NCBI GenBank assembly: GCA_024305745.1
Contig: JAHRBS010000004.1
Coordinates: 4,340,001 to 4,404,000 of the forward strand
Direction of reading: 5' to 3'
DNA length: 64,000 bases
Origin: Polyporus tsugae
Lineage: Eukaryota > Basidiomycota > Agaricomycetes > Polyporales > Polyporaceae
Position numbers and translations under genes: made by a program. Shown one piece after another: positions 1-10,494 of the stretch. How positions within the stretch are numbered: position 1 is the first letter of the stretch; every line of letters begins with the position of its first letter. The notes beneath the pieces were generated by a model that had not been told where the DNA came from, searched no databases, and was given only the letters and a program-made list of their open reading frames with translations.

Positions 1-1103
1 TCCTTGCTGAGCGAAGCTCGCGCGACCGCTGCCACGCGACGCGACTGGGTGGCCCGCCCCATCGTCCGCCACCTTTGCGTCCTCAAAACGCCTACAGACG
101 CCTGGAGGCTCTTGCACGACTCGGTCAATCTACTCCACTGGTGCTACACGTACGAGGATGCAGCCCGAGTCAACGCTGAGATTTCTGCCGTCAGAGTTCG
201 CCTGAACGATGCCATCCAGGAGCTCTTCCTCCAGGTCGCCCCCGACCTGGAGACTCTGTGTGTGCTACGGACACCGGGGGATTGGGAGGACAAGTGGCTG
301 TTTCCGAGCGGCGTCGATACTATCCGTTACGAGCGTGGTTTCGGGGGGTTCCCCAAGCTGCGCGATCTCCTCTTCGTTGGGGACTTATGGTTTGAACGCC
401 CTCAAGATGACAGTCCCACGGATGACGAAGCCGGCGATGGGAGCTCGAAGGACCCCAATGTTCCTCTCTTCCCGGCTCTCAAGCGGATTCACATGGCCCC
501 CTGTTGGGGCACTAAGACCATCCCGTTCGATCGGTGGACGAAGGAGGCACCCGCCTTAGAAAACCTGAGGTTCACCGTTTCCTTCGGCAAGGAGGCGGAT
601 GAGCCATGGTTCGTCCAGTTCGGCTCTACCATATCGGAAGGGTTCTCCAAGTTTGGAGGTGAGTGTTCGGCCATCCCGTGTAACCTTCAGCCGATTAACA
701 TCGGCGGAGCGGCGTTGTACAATTAGGTGTATGGAGACCCGAGCCGACAGGAACCATGGAATTCAACGCCTCTCGCTTGGGCTTTCCGAATCTAAAGGAA
801 GCGGTGGTTGTCATCACCCGCTCATTGGTGCGCCGTGGCAACCGTGAACGTGATCGCAAGGGGCTAGCTCGTAGGATGATAGAGCGACTTACGACTCCAA
901 ACTTGAAGGCGAAGAGGCTGGAGGGCCCTCGTTTGACCTCTCTGTTTCGCAGAGGTGACCGTCACAATGCCACCGAAGAGTACCTAGACCGTGACTGGCG
1001 CGAGCGGGCCGCGGACCCTGCGGGTGATGGCATTGACTTGTACGAATTCTCACAGGCGTTCAGACGTAACGTCACGGTGTACTGGGCGAACTCGGAAGGT
1101 TGA
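1..1103 (+). CDS. F-box family-1 protein, copy A (5' end outside window)
   Basis: C-terminal part of a basidiomycete F-box/LRR-like protein; the F-box itself lies upstream of the window. The first base is already in frame. Two exons fit: 1-658 and 727-1103, joined by a phase-1 intron (659-726, GTGAGT...TTAG) that reconciles two reading frames. Three relatives lie at 32.3, 34.6 and 37.2 kb and share segments such as APDLETLC, GGFPKLRDLLFVG, FPALKRIHMAPC and YLDRDWRER; all four have an intron at the same place. The role is inferred only: such proteins are thought to be substrate receptors of SCF ubiquitin ligases, and the leucine-rich central part would contact substrate. The visible part is intact, so this copy may be functional. 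Confidence 0.75.
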
Positions 1104-1159
1104 TGGTGGATGTTGGATTTGCCATGTCCAGCCTACACCCCCGACCTCCTATACTCCTT

Positions 1160-1602
1160 CTATGTCGTTAGTATGAATATCTGAGTATTCTTGTCTGCCG
1201 ACAGAGTTCCCCATGATTGATGACCTAATACATGCATCTAGTTTGAACTCCTGCGTACCGACAGACCGCAATATGACATGTGCGGCACCAGCCAGTGCAA
1301 GACGTCACCAGAATTGTCGAAGCCCGCGACCGCGGTTTGCCAGACGTGCACTCGATTTCATTCGTCGACAATCTTACTCGGAATCGCTATCATGAACGAC
1401 ATTCCGGTCTATATTGCACTGTTCTGCGGAGACCGCCCGTCCATTTCACAAATGTGTATTGTTCCATGCTGACTTCACGACAAAGTCCGCCGGATTGGGG
1501 TCCGAGACCTTCGAAAGGGAAGGGTTGAGAACGAATTTCACTGTACATGCCATAACCAATTAGCATTGATTCCAACTCAACAGTGCGAGGGACTCACAAG
1601 TA
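1160..1602 (-). repeat. Duplicated 3' end of beta-mannosidase gene (copy A)
   Basis: Reads on the minus strand as the last intron, last exon and 3' flank of the GH2 beta-mannosidase gene that ends at 4155. The exon copy (1446-1540) is 95 nt long like the original, is preceded by a TACAG acceptor, stays in frame and keeps the same final codons (WNNTHL, stop). The 3' flank is also similar, including a shared stretch ending GTACCGACAGACCGC. It has no upstream coding exons, so it is a gene fragment. It lies tail-to-tail with the family-1 F-box gene at the window start; the same arrangement recurs near 34.1-34.6 kb. Confidence 0.85.
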
Positions 1603-1700
1603 CGTGTTCTTCACTACCTGCGGCTGCATGTGGGTTTGGACCGGGTAGATCAGTGAGTGCATTCGCAACAAGTGGTCGTTGGCCAAGGTTGTTAATGAGG
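1603..1700 (+). pseudogene. Fragment of F-box family-2 gene
   Basis: Immediately beside the duplicated beta-mannosidase tail the plus strand reads YVFFTTCG..., matching YVFLTTCG at 3238-3261 of the adjacent family-2 gene, followed after a short gap by an identical 14-nt stretch CGCAACAAGTGGTC. An in-frame TAG interrupts it and no other part of the gene is present. It is a decayed piece joined to the beta-mannosidase tail. Similarity fades beyond about 1700 and its right end is approximate. Confidence 0.6.
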
Positions 1701-1838
1701 ATCTCGATCCGTCAGGGAGGCGATGGTGGCTGACTAAGCTTATGGACGCTTTTGGATCTGTCAAGTACTTACTGCTATAGCATCGCTTCTTTGCCTTCCA
1801 CCCTTTTCAAACCTCGACCACCATACTTACCTCGGCCA

Positions 1839-3545
1839 ATGGAACTGAATCAAGGCCACCAGAGACAACCCCGGCTCAACTTCGACGTCCTGCGCATAGT
1901 CTGCAATGGCCTCACCGATGTCTCCGATGCCCTCTCCTTTCAAGCGCTCACCTGCTCCACCTTAAGGAGAGGGGCGTTACAGCGTCGTCTCAGGATGTCG
2001 CCTGTCGTTCTCTCGGATTCCGAGTCGGTCGACAGATTTTACCGGTTCATCTTTGCGGACGCGGTCGCACGCGCGCCGTATGTATATCGGCTCAACCTTT
2101 TTTGCGCTGGATCCGGCTCTGAAAAGTACGACTCTCGGTTAGAAGTTATCCACGACCGCCTCGTAGCCCTTTTGGAGGTAGCGACCCACCTCGAATGTCT
2201 ACATACTACAGCCGCTATGGATGGTCCCATACTCATTGCTGCGACAAAGTTGACCACTCTACGGGAACTGTCTGTGCTCTCCGAGTCGGGCCCTCATCCG
2301 GAGATTTCGCACAAATTTCTAACCACGTTACGGGCACCCCTTCGATCGCTCCACGTCCTGGCTTACCCGTCTGCGGATAGAGATATCTCAGCGAGGTTCT
2401 TACACGACCGACTGGCCCATTTCTCCCCGACCCTCGAAGTCCTTGAAGTGGAGCGCTTCACCCTCGACATTTCACCCTCTTCCGTGATGACGCCATTCAC
2501 CGCGGTGCGAACACTCAAGACGGATGCCATCTGGGGCTTCTACCAACTAGATGTCCTTCTTCGTCTGTTCCCCAACCTACATGACATATTCATCTCTCAC
2601 GATCTGGCGACGACAGACTCGTATCCAGTAATCCGACAACGGAACAAGGACGGGCAGAAGACTTGTACTTGGTCGCGTCTTGACCGTGTCGTTAGCCTAT
2701 CTGATGGCTATCCAGTGCCCCATTCGTCGCATGGACATCAATCGGGAGGTGTCATTTAAAACGAGGTGCCTGGCAGAAACCCTTCGTCACAACACTCCTC
2801 GACAACTGTCTTTCCATATAGTGTTGTGGAATGGCTTGCGCACGCTAGACGGACTGTTCCCGTCTGAGGGAGCGGGCAGACTCTCGCATCTCGTCATGCT
2901 CGTCGGCCTCGAAGTTCACCGCGAACAGACGACCATGGTCCACAACAACGATGTTTTTTGGGATCCACTCATGGTGCGTGATCATGAACTACATTACCAC
3001 ACACTCCATCTCACTGCCTCACTAACTCGCACATGGGTTTAGGACAGAGTGATTGACTCGATGAAGCATCTGCGCCTCATGCACCTCCGCATCGTCTTCT
3101 ACTACAACGTCTACCACGCCTCATCGCGGAAGACACGGCCGAACACCGTCTTCGACGGAGAGTTCGTAAACATCGCGTGCGAGGCGGACCTTCGCCCCGC
3201 CGCGACTCGTTTCTTCGACGCGATGCCGACCCTCCAGTACGTCTTCCTCACCACCTGCGGTCACACGTACATTCTTGCCGGGGGATCCTGGAACGCCCGC
3301 AACAAGTGGTCCTCGTCAAAGGCGTGGCAGGTCGACGCTGTTGGTAATGAAAAGCTCCATTGGTCCGACGGGAAGCGGGGTTCATGCGTGGAGATGAGTA
3401 GCGAAGCGGCGAAGGTGGTCATGGATCGAGAGGAGTTGCAGTTGTTACCCGCGATGGAGGTAAGCAGCTGTTATTTGTGCACGCTATTGAAACTCACATG
3501 GTCCAGGACAAGATACGGCAGTGCGGGGATTCTATGTCAAAGTAG
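1839..3545 (+). CDS. F-box family-2 protein
   Basis: Four-exon model: 1839-2627, 2716-2973, 3043-3459 and 3507-3545, about 500 aa. The N-terminus (LNFDVLRIVCNGLTDVSDALSFQALTCSTLRRGA) resembles a divergent basidiomycete F-box, followed by a leucine-rich region (TTLRELSVL, LRSLHVL, TLEVLEV, VRTLKTDAIWGF, LFPNLHDIF). Introns 2 and 3 are clear (GTGCGT...TTTAG, GTAAGC...CCAG, both phase 0). Intron 1 (88 nt, GTAATC donor, CTGAT branch point before CCAG) is inferred, because without it the frame breaks near 2690. If that intron is not real, the gene carries a frameshift and is a pseudogene. The start was chosen at the first ATG before the F-box-like segment; an ATG at 1752 in the same frame is possible. 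Likely an SCF adaptor; substrate unknown. Confidence 0.65.
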
Positions 3546-3876
3546 CCCCTCTTCATACGGATCTCTGAAGTCGATGCATGCCAGTGTGAGACTCCAACCA
3601 TAAAAGCACGCCAGTTTCACAACGAGCGGGACATGCATCGCGACCGTCTCGTAACAAGCACCGACAGGCCATTGGCAGGTTTTCGGCCATTTGTTCGAGA
3701 GTAATATTCCTCTTGCCAGGGTGGATGAACAGCGCCGTGTTCAGTCCAGTCTGATCGGGAGCGTGAAGGAGCGCGAAGGGCCTCTCCACCGCCGGCGCCG
3801 GTATTCCACTGCATTGGCAGCATTGCTTCCGTTGCGGACTTCGCAGCACCGCAGCCTCAATCGTTTAATCTCCATG
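3546..3876. other. Intergenic spacer
   Basis: Between the family-2 F-box gene and the beta-mannosidase 3' flank. I see no convincing gene. Short ORFs in both directions lack recognisable motifs. Confidence 0.5.
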
Positions 3877-4345
3877 CTCTTGTCTGCCATATTTACATCA
3901 CAGGTAGCAACGACAGAGTTCCCCACGATCGATGACCCAATATATGTGGGCATACACGCATCTCGTTTGAACTTCTGCGTGCCGACAGACCGCGATATGA
4001 CATATGCACCAGGACATACGTGCCAGAAATTTCCAAGCTCGCGACCGCGGTTTGCCAGACATGCACTCGATTTCATTCGTCGACACTCGGAATCGCTATC
4101 ATAAACGACATTCCAGTCCTACCGCACTTGCTCTGAGAGGAAGACCCGTCGTCTTCACAAGTGTGTATTGTTCCATACCGACCTCACGACAAAGTCCGCC
4201 GGATTGGGGTTCGCGACCTTCGAAAGCGAAGGGTTGAGAACGAATTTCACTATAAAAGTCATCAGCAATCAGCATTAATTCCAACTCAAAAACTATACGA
4301 GAGACTCACAAGTACGGTCGATCCCAGGGATCAGGTAGAAACCGT
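3877..4345 (-). repeat. Parental beta-mannosidase 3' block (source of the duplicated tails)
   Basis: This block holds the end of the penultimate exon, the last intron, the last exon and about 280 bp of 3' flank of the intact beta-mannosidase gene. Similar blocks without the rest of the gene occur at 1160-1602, 34080-34560 and, in shortened form, 36962-37205. Only here is it attached to the complete gene, so this is taken as the parental copy. Confidence 0.8.
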
Positions 4346-7300
4346 TCGCAGGCAGGCCCGTCGAGGTATCTTGGAAGTAGCCGATAGTGCCCGCAGGGTG
4401 ATCCAGCCACGTGTAAACTCCAACACCGCCCTTCGCGGAGAGCGTGAACGTGAGACCCTTGCCGGACCTAACCTCGATCTTGGGGTCAATGAGGTTGGCG
4501 GACGCAAGGCTGGTCGGCGTGAACTGGTATTGAAAAGTGTCAGAAATGTTAATGTGCCTCATGTCAACGCTTCAAGCAAACTCACGTAAGACTCCTGTGT
4601 GACCGTTTTGTGGTCAACCTCCGCCGTGACATCCAGAAGCATGAACACGTCCTCCGCAGCCCTCCCAGCGGGGAGGATCGCGTCGAGTCCCGACGCCGCG
4701 TACACGATCGAGTTGTTCAGCGTCGGGACCTCGAACGGCACCTTCCTCGAGTGGAGCGTCTTCCCGCTCCAGTCGTACCACGTCAGCTGCGCCGTGCCCC
4801 GCACTGCCTCCCACCTGTCCGATGTGACGAGCACCTCGAGCGTCTCGTTGTTTGCGTACCAGAACGGGTAGACAGTGACGGGCGAGTATATGCTCGTCAG
4901 CCCGTACTGGAGGACCTTCCACCGGCCCGAGTACTCGATCGACGACCAGCTCACGCCCTGCCAGATGTCGTTCAGCTGCCAGACGAGCGCGCCGAGGTTG
5001 TTCTCGCCCAGACCCGCGCCACGGCGGTACCACGCGATCTCCGAAAGCATGTTCATCGACTGGAAGACTTGCGTCGACCAGCACCACTGGGCGAATGTCT
5101 GGTTCGTGTTGGTGGTGTTGGGTGTGGGGAGAAAGAGCTCGACTCCTTGCGTCATTTGGGCTTGACCTTGGTTCGCGTTTGGGTTCGGGAAGGCGAGCGA
5201 GCCGGCGGGCGGGTGATGGTCACGGGAGGCGACAACGGTGGAGTTGAAGGAGAAGTCTTCGGCGTTGAGGAGCACCTCTTCCCAGCTGTAGAACGAGGGC
5301 ATGGAATGGAAGCCGAACTCGTTCACGAACCTTTGTATATGGGTTAGAATACGACCGCGCCACAGGCGAGAGGTGTGACTCACCTGGAGACGGGATAGGT
5401 ACTATAGTCGAACGCGACGGAGGCGTCATAGTTGTAGCGCTCTATAAAGACTACCGGTGAGCCGGGTTCACAATATACGCCTATTAAACAGAGCTGACCA
5501 GAGTTTCCATAGATGGATCCCGCGGTCTTGTTGTTATATCTGATCACATATGGGTCCAAACTGAGGACACCGCTGGTGGTCGAACAATCCGTATACGCGA
5601 CCTGCGTACGCTCGGATTAACCTCCAACTGCAAAGACTAGTCGGATTTGCTCACCGATGATTCTTCCTCCAAGACGATATCATGCAAGAACTCTCCGAAC
5701 AAGGTTTGGAACTGCCCACAACCCCTCAGCATCTTCTCCAGAACCAGAAAGTGAAGCTCACTTCGTCCAGATAGTGCGTCCCGTTCGCGAGCGAGTTGTT
5801 CACCGAAATCACGATACCCTCGATCTCGTTTCCCCCAGCCCACTGCGCATTGCTCGGATGGCGATTGATCCGCCTGACGTTCTGCCGGACCTCCGGCTCG
5901 ACGTCCGCGAGGATGAAGTCGTTGATCGGGTACAGCGCGTCCGAGAAGATGAGCTCCGACCACGAGAAGATGCCCAGCTCGTCGCACGCCGCGTAGAAGT
6001 CGTATCCACCCGTCAGCTCGTCCGACGGCTGATAGATCCCCCCGCCCCAGACGCGCAGCTGCATAACGAGCGAGCGGGCCCCGCGTCACGTCAGCAAACC
6101 CATGACAGCCGAAGAAACCGAACGCGACACGCACCATGTTCTGCCCGCTGCGCACCGCGCTCTCGAGCACCCAGCGTACTTGCGCGGACGTCATGCGCGC
6201 GTAGAACGGGTCGAACGGGATGATGTTCGTGCCGAGCGTGTAGAACGCCTTCCCGTTCACCGCGAAGTGCCACTGGTCCCCTGAAGTGATCCCCCGCGCG
6301 TCGCGCTCTTGCTGCGCGTAGGGTGTCTGGACGAGCTCGATCGTACGGAACCCGCTCCGCGTCACGAAGCTCGCGCCCGCGCTGTTGTCGAGCGCGAGGG
6401 TGACGATGAAGTCGTACAGCTGGGGCTGGCCGAGGTTGTGGGGGAACCACCGCTGGGGCACGCCCTCAGGCACCGTGAAGCTCGCGTGGACGACTGTCGA
6501 CGCGTTCGTCCCGGCAGGTATAGCATGAACGCGCAGAGGACGTGAGGACACTTTTAGTTCGGGAATGGAGATGGTGATAGTGGGCGATTTGGCGGATACG
6601 ACGGAGCGGACTGCGAGGGTGACGTTGACAACCCAGTCAGCAGACTGATTGGCGGGGGTAATCGACGTCTGGCCAGCTTTGGAGATCTCGACAGAGGTCT
6701 CCTCGATAAAAACGCTACCGGTGGACGCAAGGAGGGGATGAGAGGCGGGGGCGGTGCCTTTGGTGGCGCCTTTGGGTGACAGTGTGACAAGATACGCAGG
6801 CTTGAAGATGCCGCTCGGCACAAACGCAGGTCCCTGTTGAACAGAGGTGAATATATGCACATATATACCTTGTAAAATGTGCTCACCCAGTCCCATCCGA
6901 AGTCGGACTGCGTCTTGCGAATGAACTGCCGAACGCCCGGATACTCAAACTCAAGTAATCGCTCGGAGGTCAGAGGGTTGCAACACGTCTAAGTAGGATC
7001 GTACTTACGTCGCCAGTGGGAGAAATTTCCGCGTCAGGGCGAGAGGTGACATTCAATCCATAGTACCAAGCCGACTCAAAGGCGATGGTGACGTTTGTGT
7101 TATGTTTTACGGGTGAGCGAACGAGGTCTGTGACGTCGTAGACATACTGCTGGAACTGGTTGTTGACCCACGCAACTGGGTGTCCCGCGACGCTCTAGCA
7201 CACGTTTACCATCATGCCCCGACGCACGTATATACAGCACTCACAATGTTCGCGATAGTATCGATGCCGTAAAACACAAGCAACGCCGTCTGATCCTTTG

Positions 7301-7634
7301 TCAGGTTTTGTGTCAAGGGTGTGATGTCGGCCGTGTACGTCCAATTATCGTTCACGATCCAACGCTGCGTATAATCTGCACCGACGCTTGTTAATACCCT
7401 TGACAAAGACAGAGTCACACAGTTAGACGCACCGTTGATTCCCAAGAGAGGTTCAGTGATGATACCAGCGTCGAGGAGGTCGAGGTGTGCCTGCGAGGGG
7501 ACCTTCGCGGGAATGACGATCGAATTGTTCGCGTTCCTTAGCGACCACCGCAAGCCAGACAAGCTGAGGACGTCTGCGGAGACAAGCGCAGGCGCGAGCC
7601 CGGCCGCGAGACAAACAAGCTGTGGGAACCACAT
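4155..7634 (-). CDS. Secreted beta-mannosidase, glycoside hydrolase family 2
   Basis: Exo-acting enzyme that removes terminal beta-1,4-mannose from manno-oligosaccharides and N-glycan cores. Twelve exons: 7433-7634, 7245-7375, 7009-7194, 6887-6949, 6135-6833, 5762-6058, 5655-5711, 5499-5601, 5384-5441, 4586-5330, 4310-4523, 4155-4249; all phases agree and give 949 aa. A signal peptide (MWFPQLVCLAAGLAPALVSA) is followed by the jelly-roll domain (NDNWTYTADITPL). The GH2 catalytic barrel carries the acid/base Glu in WAGGNEIEG (about residue 505) and the nucleophile Glu in NEFGFHS (about 603). Many N-x-S/T sequons suit secretion. The short last exon (LKFVLNP... to WNNTHL) is easily missed: without it the ORF would end 13 bp downstream of the splice donor. 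Start 7634 is preferred over an upstream in-frame ATG because a TATA box lies just upstream. Confidence 0.93.
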
Positions 7635-7696
7635 CCTCGACCCCTGCCGAAGTTGGAGGGGAGGCAGAATGGCACTCATGTGCACAGACGAAGCTC

Positions 7697-7704
7697 TTTA
7701 TATA
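7697..7704 (-). promoter_or_regulatory. TATA box of beta-mannosidase gene
   Basis: TATATAAA on the minus strand, about 65 nt upstream of the chosen ATG. Its position places transcription start beyond the in-frame ATG near 7685-7679, which supports the signal-peptide start at 7634. Confidence 0.6.
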
Positions 7705-8665
7705 CCGGAACGGCAGAGGGTCAGCCGCGCAAGTTATGGAAGCAAAGCCCTGACGGCAATGGCTGGCCGGCACTCACCTTGTGATCGCTTCAGAATGCGT
7801 GTAGAAGCCCGTGCACAAAGGCAAAGCTGATTGCGGACCGGTGTCAGCTGAGGTCTGAAGTCTTGGTGGAAGCCTCGAGCGACGAGACCATTTCGACATA
7901 CAAGTAATAGCTGGCCGACTTAGACGTAATCGGGCTGGCCCCTTCGGTTTCTATTTACGCCATGGTTTTGGCTCGTGCGGCGGAGTGCCTTGTGTCCGCT
8001 TGCATTGAATCACTATGCACCCCCATCGAAGGGCTGAGGCCAACGGGAGGTTCGGAGCAAGCGTCTTGCTACGGCGCTCGCTCCACAGCGCACCTTCGTA
8101 AAAATTCGTTCAAAGAAGGCGGCTTGATCCCAAATCAATATTCAATGCTCACATCTGCTGGGAGTAGCAGATCAACGCACCATGCAAACTGGTTTCCTTC
8201 AACGCAGCGCGCTCTGCAGATGCTGATGAGACTCTAAAGAACCCAACGTCCCGCCTTCTTCCGTGGTGTCATCTGGTAGCTGTGCAAAAACTCGGTACCA
8301 AACTCCGGTAGAGCACAGCTAGAGCCTTTCCAAGTTCATGGTAGTATGAGTCGGGGACGGAACGCCTGTGCAGACCAAGGAGGGCAGAGAAGAGGATGGA
8401 CTGCAGAGGACGCAGACGATGGTCGACGTTGAGTGCGCATACACCGAGGAGATAGGCGCCCACTTTGGCGGCGCGATAGCACCTTCCATTCTTGGACATC
8501 CGCCGCACATCCGTCAGAATTGGCTTCGATTGCATCATAGCAATCGCCCATTGCGCTCGTGCACACCGATATGTTTATCTGGTATCATCCATTGTACAAT
8601 CGATTGCAATTCAAAAGCGGAAGAATATACAACACAACATCCATAATGATACTCCCGTCCTACAC
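7705..8665. other. Intergenic region upstream of beta-mannosidase
   Basis: Presumed promoter of the beta-mannosidase gene and 3' flank of thioredoxin. ORFs up to about 130 codons exist but show no motif or coding pattern I can support. Confidence 0.5.
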
Positions 8666-9187
8666 TCACGCACTGGGCCCCTCCTGGATTAGTTTCTGTC
8701 AAGACCAGAACCAAGCCCACGATCAGCATCCATATCCAAATCGATCGCAAACGAAAGCATATACGCACCGTGAGGCCCGCGGGGTTGGCACCAACAAGCT
8801 CCCCGATCTTGCTGCCCTCCTTGAACATCATAAAGGTAGGCATCTGCACACGATCCGGCGCGCGATTAGCCACACAGACGACGGCGATCGGGATGTAGGG
8901 GCACACTCACGGCGCGGACGCCAACCTCCTGCGCAACATCGGCTGCCTCGTCGACGTCGACCTTGTAGAAGTCGATGGCATCGGTCTCATTGGAGAGCTT
9001 CTCAAAGATGGGGGAGATCTGCCTGCACGGGCCGCACCAGGTCGCCCAGAAGTCGAACACCGCGGGGCGTTCGCCCTTGATCTGGGTTTGCGCTCACGGA
9101 TGAGTTCACGAACGGCCCCACGTGCAAGGAGAGATGACGTACGGCGTCCTGGAACTGGGCAACGTTAGAGATGACTTTGACAACCAT
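8666..9187 (-). CDS. Thioredoxin
   Basis: Small cytosolic dithiol-disulfide oxidoreductase that reduces protein disulfides with electrons from thioredoxin reductase. Four exons: 9143-9187, 8911-9081, 8769-8843 and 8666-8695, all joined in phase 0, giving 106 aa, the normal length for the family. The active site WCGPC is at residues 30-34 ([11 protein letters not shown]), with the conserved cis-proline in RAMPTF and the strand FMMFKEG before the last helix. The final exon is only 30 nt and encodes KLIQEGPSA before the stop. There is no targeting peptide, so a cytosolic form is expected. Confidence 0.95.
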
Positions 9188-9289
9188 CGCAGTAGTCGTA
9201 GGAAACGGCGGTGATAGAATAGAGTCAGAGTACAAGGGCGGGGGAGGAGTGGTAGCTGCAGTGAACGTAGGCAGGGATTCCGAGCGAGC

Positions 9290-9297
9290 TTATATCC
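9290..9297 (-). promoter_or_regulatory. TATA-like element of thioredoxin gene
   Basis: GATATAAG on the minus strand about 105 nt upstream of the ATG, followed by a CT-rich leader. This position is typical of the other genes in the window; assignment is by position only. Confidence 0.4.
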
Positions 9298-10494
9298 TCG
9301 ACTCCACGATCGCGTTCATCTGTCTAATCCCTCCACGTGACCGACACTGACAAATTCTCCTTAGCGCCCCGAGAGGCCTCGGGCAGTCAGCGGTCGGGGA
9401 TTACCTTCTCCTGACGTCTGCTCGGAGAGAATAACGAATCCGAACCTTGAGGCTGTACCACCGTTCCCTGCATAGCAAATACGAGGGCTTTCTAAGTAGA
9501 GTTTGCGAGATAGTCGTTGGTCAGCAATCGACCGACTCCAAGAGGTCCGCGCTGGTGCAACAGAGCGCACGGCAACAAAATTCTGGCATCGAGACTGGCC
9601 TAGAACACCAACTGTGTGGACGTATCAGCGCAGCAAATAAAACGACAGAACTTAGAATTTGAAAACCGCACGGGAGTCATTTGGGACAAACGCTTGCAAG
9701 ACATTGGTTCCTCCTGATCATGACCTGCCAAAATCAGTATCACGCCGTATTTATCGCGCAACGTGTAAGGCGCGCGGAATCGTACGGAAAGCTGAGAAAC
9801 GGACTCGGTAGCTCCTCGAGGGGGTTCAAGCGACTGTGCAGGCAGATCGAAATGGTCTGTGGTTCTATATGTATAATGTTCGTATCTCACAACGGGATGG
9901 AATAACCTAAAACTTCAGCGTCCATGATGTACGGGAATTTATGCAACGAATAGCTGATAGGATGGGTACTAATTGTACTACTAGTGTTCATGTATGTGCG
10001 ATGTGATAGAACAAGGCAAGAGTCGCAGGATATCCAAAGTCTAGAAGGGTGAGGACGTGACTAGGACAGGACAAGACCGTCTGATCAGAGACGAGGACGA
10101 CTCATGTACGGAAATCGTGAGCGTATGAGGGGGGTATTAATAACAATGAACGTGGAAAAATAACAACAGCGAAAGCAGCTAACTTACGGGCTACACATTC
10201 TCCCTAGGTCACGACCGGGGACAGACAACAGATGGGGCGTAAATGGCGGACAACATCGACGAGCGACGGGTTGGCAAAATTTGCAGGGAACGTGAAGGCA
10301 TGTTGGTGCGGAAAGCAGGTGACGTCCTCGAGAACCGATGCCACCCGACGAGGAGAGAAGCGATATAAGGATAAAAGCAAGGATTGTGGTGCTCAAGTGT
10401 CGACCGACCTCGGTCTACGGGACATGAGTCCACATGCCATATAAGTAATCCACCATACACCAACTAGTGTTGCATAAAACCCACCTAGTGGCCC
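9298..10494. other. Intergenic region, no gene seen
   Basis: About 1.2 kb between the thioredoxin promoter and the 3' end of the next gene. No conserved motif, repeat or RNA gene was found; ORFs here are short and unconvincing. Confidence 0.5.

Noticed and set aside
659..726. Frame break in F-box copy A
   Set aside because: Explained by a 68-nt GT-AG intron shared with the paralogs.
2628..2715. Frameshift in F-box family-2 gene near 2690
   Set aside because: An 88-nt intron with GTAATC donor, CTGAT branch point and CCAG acceptor restores the frame, so a pseudogene call is not required, though donor strength is modest.
4610..5347. 245-codon plus-strand ORF opposite beta-mannosidase
   Set aside because: Shadow frame of the GH2 coding strand, rich in Arg/Val/His as expected for antisense of GC-rich coding DNA.
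7962..8692. Several ORFs of 60-130 codons between beta-mannosidase and thioredoxin
   Set aside because: No domain, no consistent splice pattern and they conflict with the promoter and 3' flank of the real genes.
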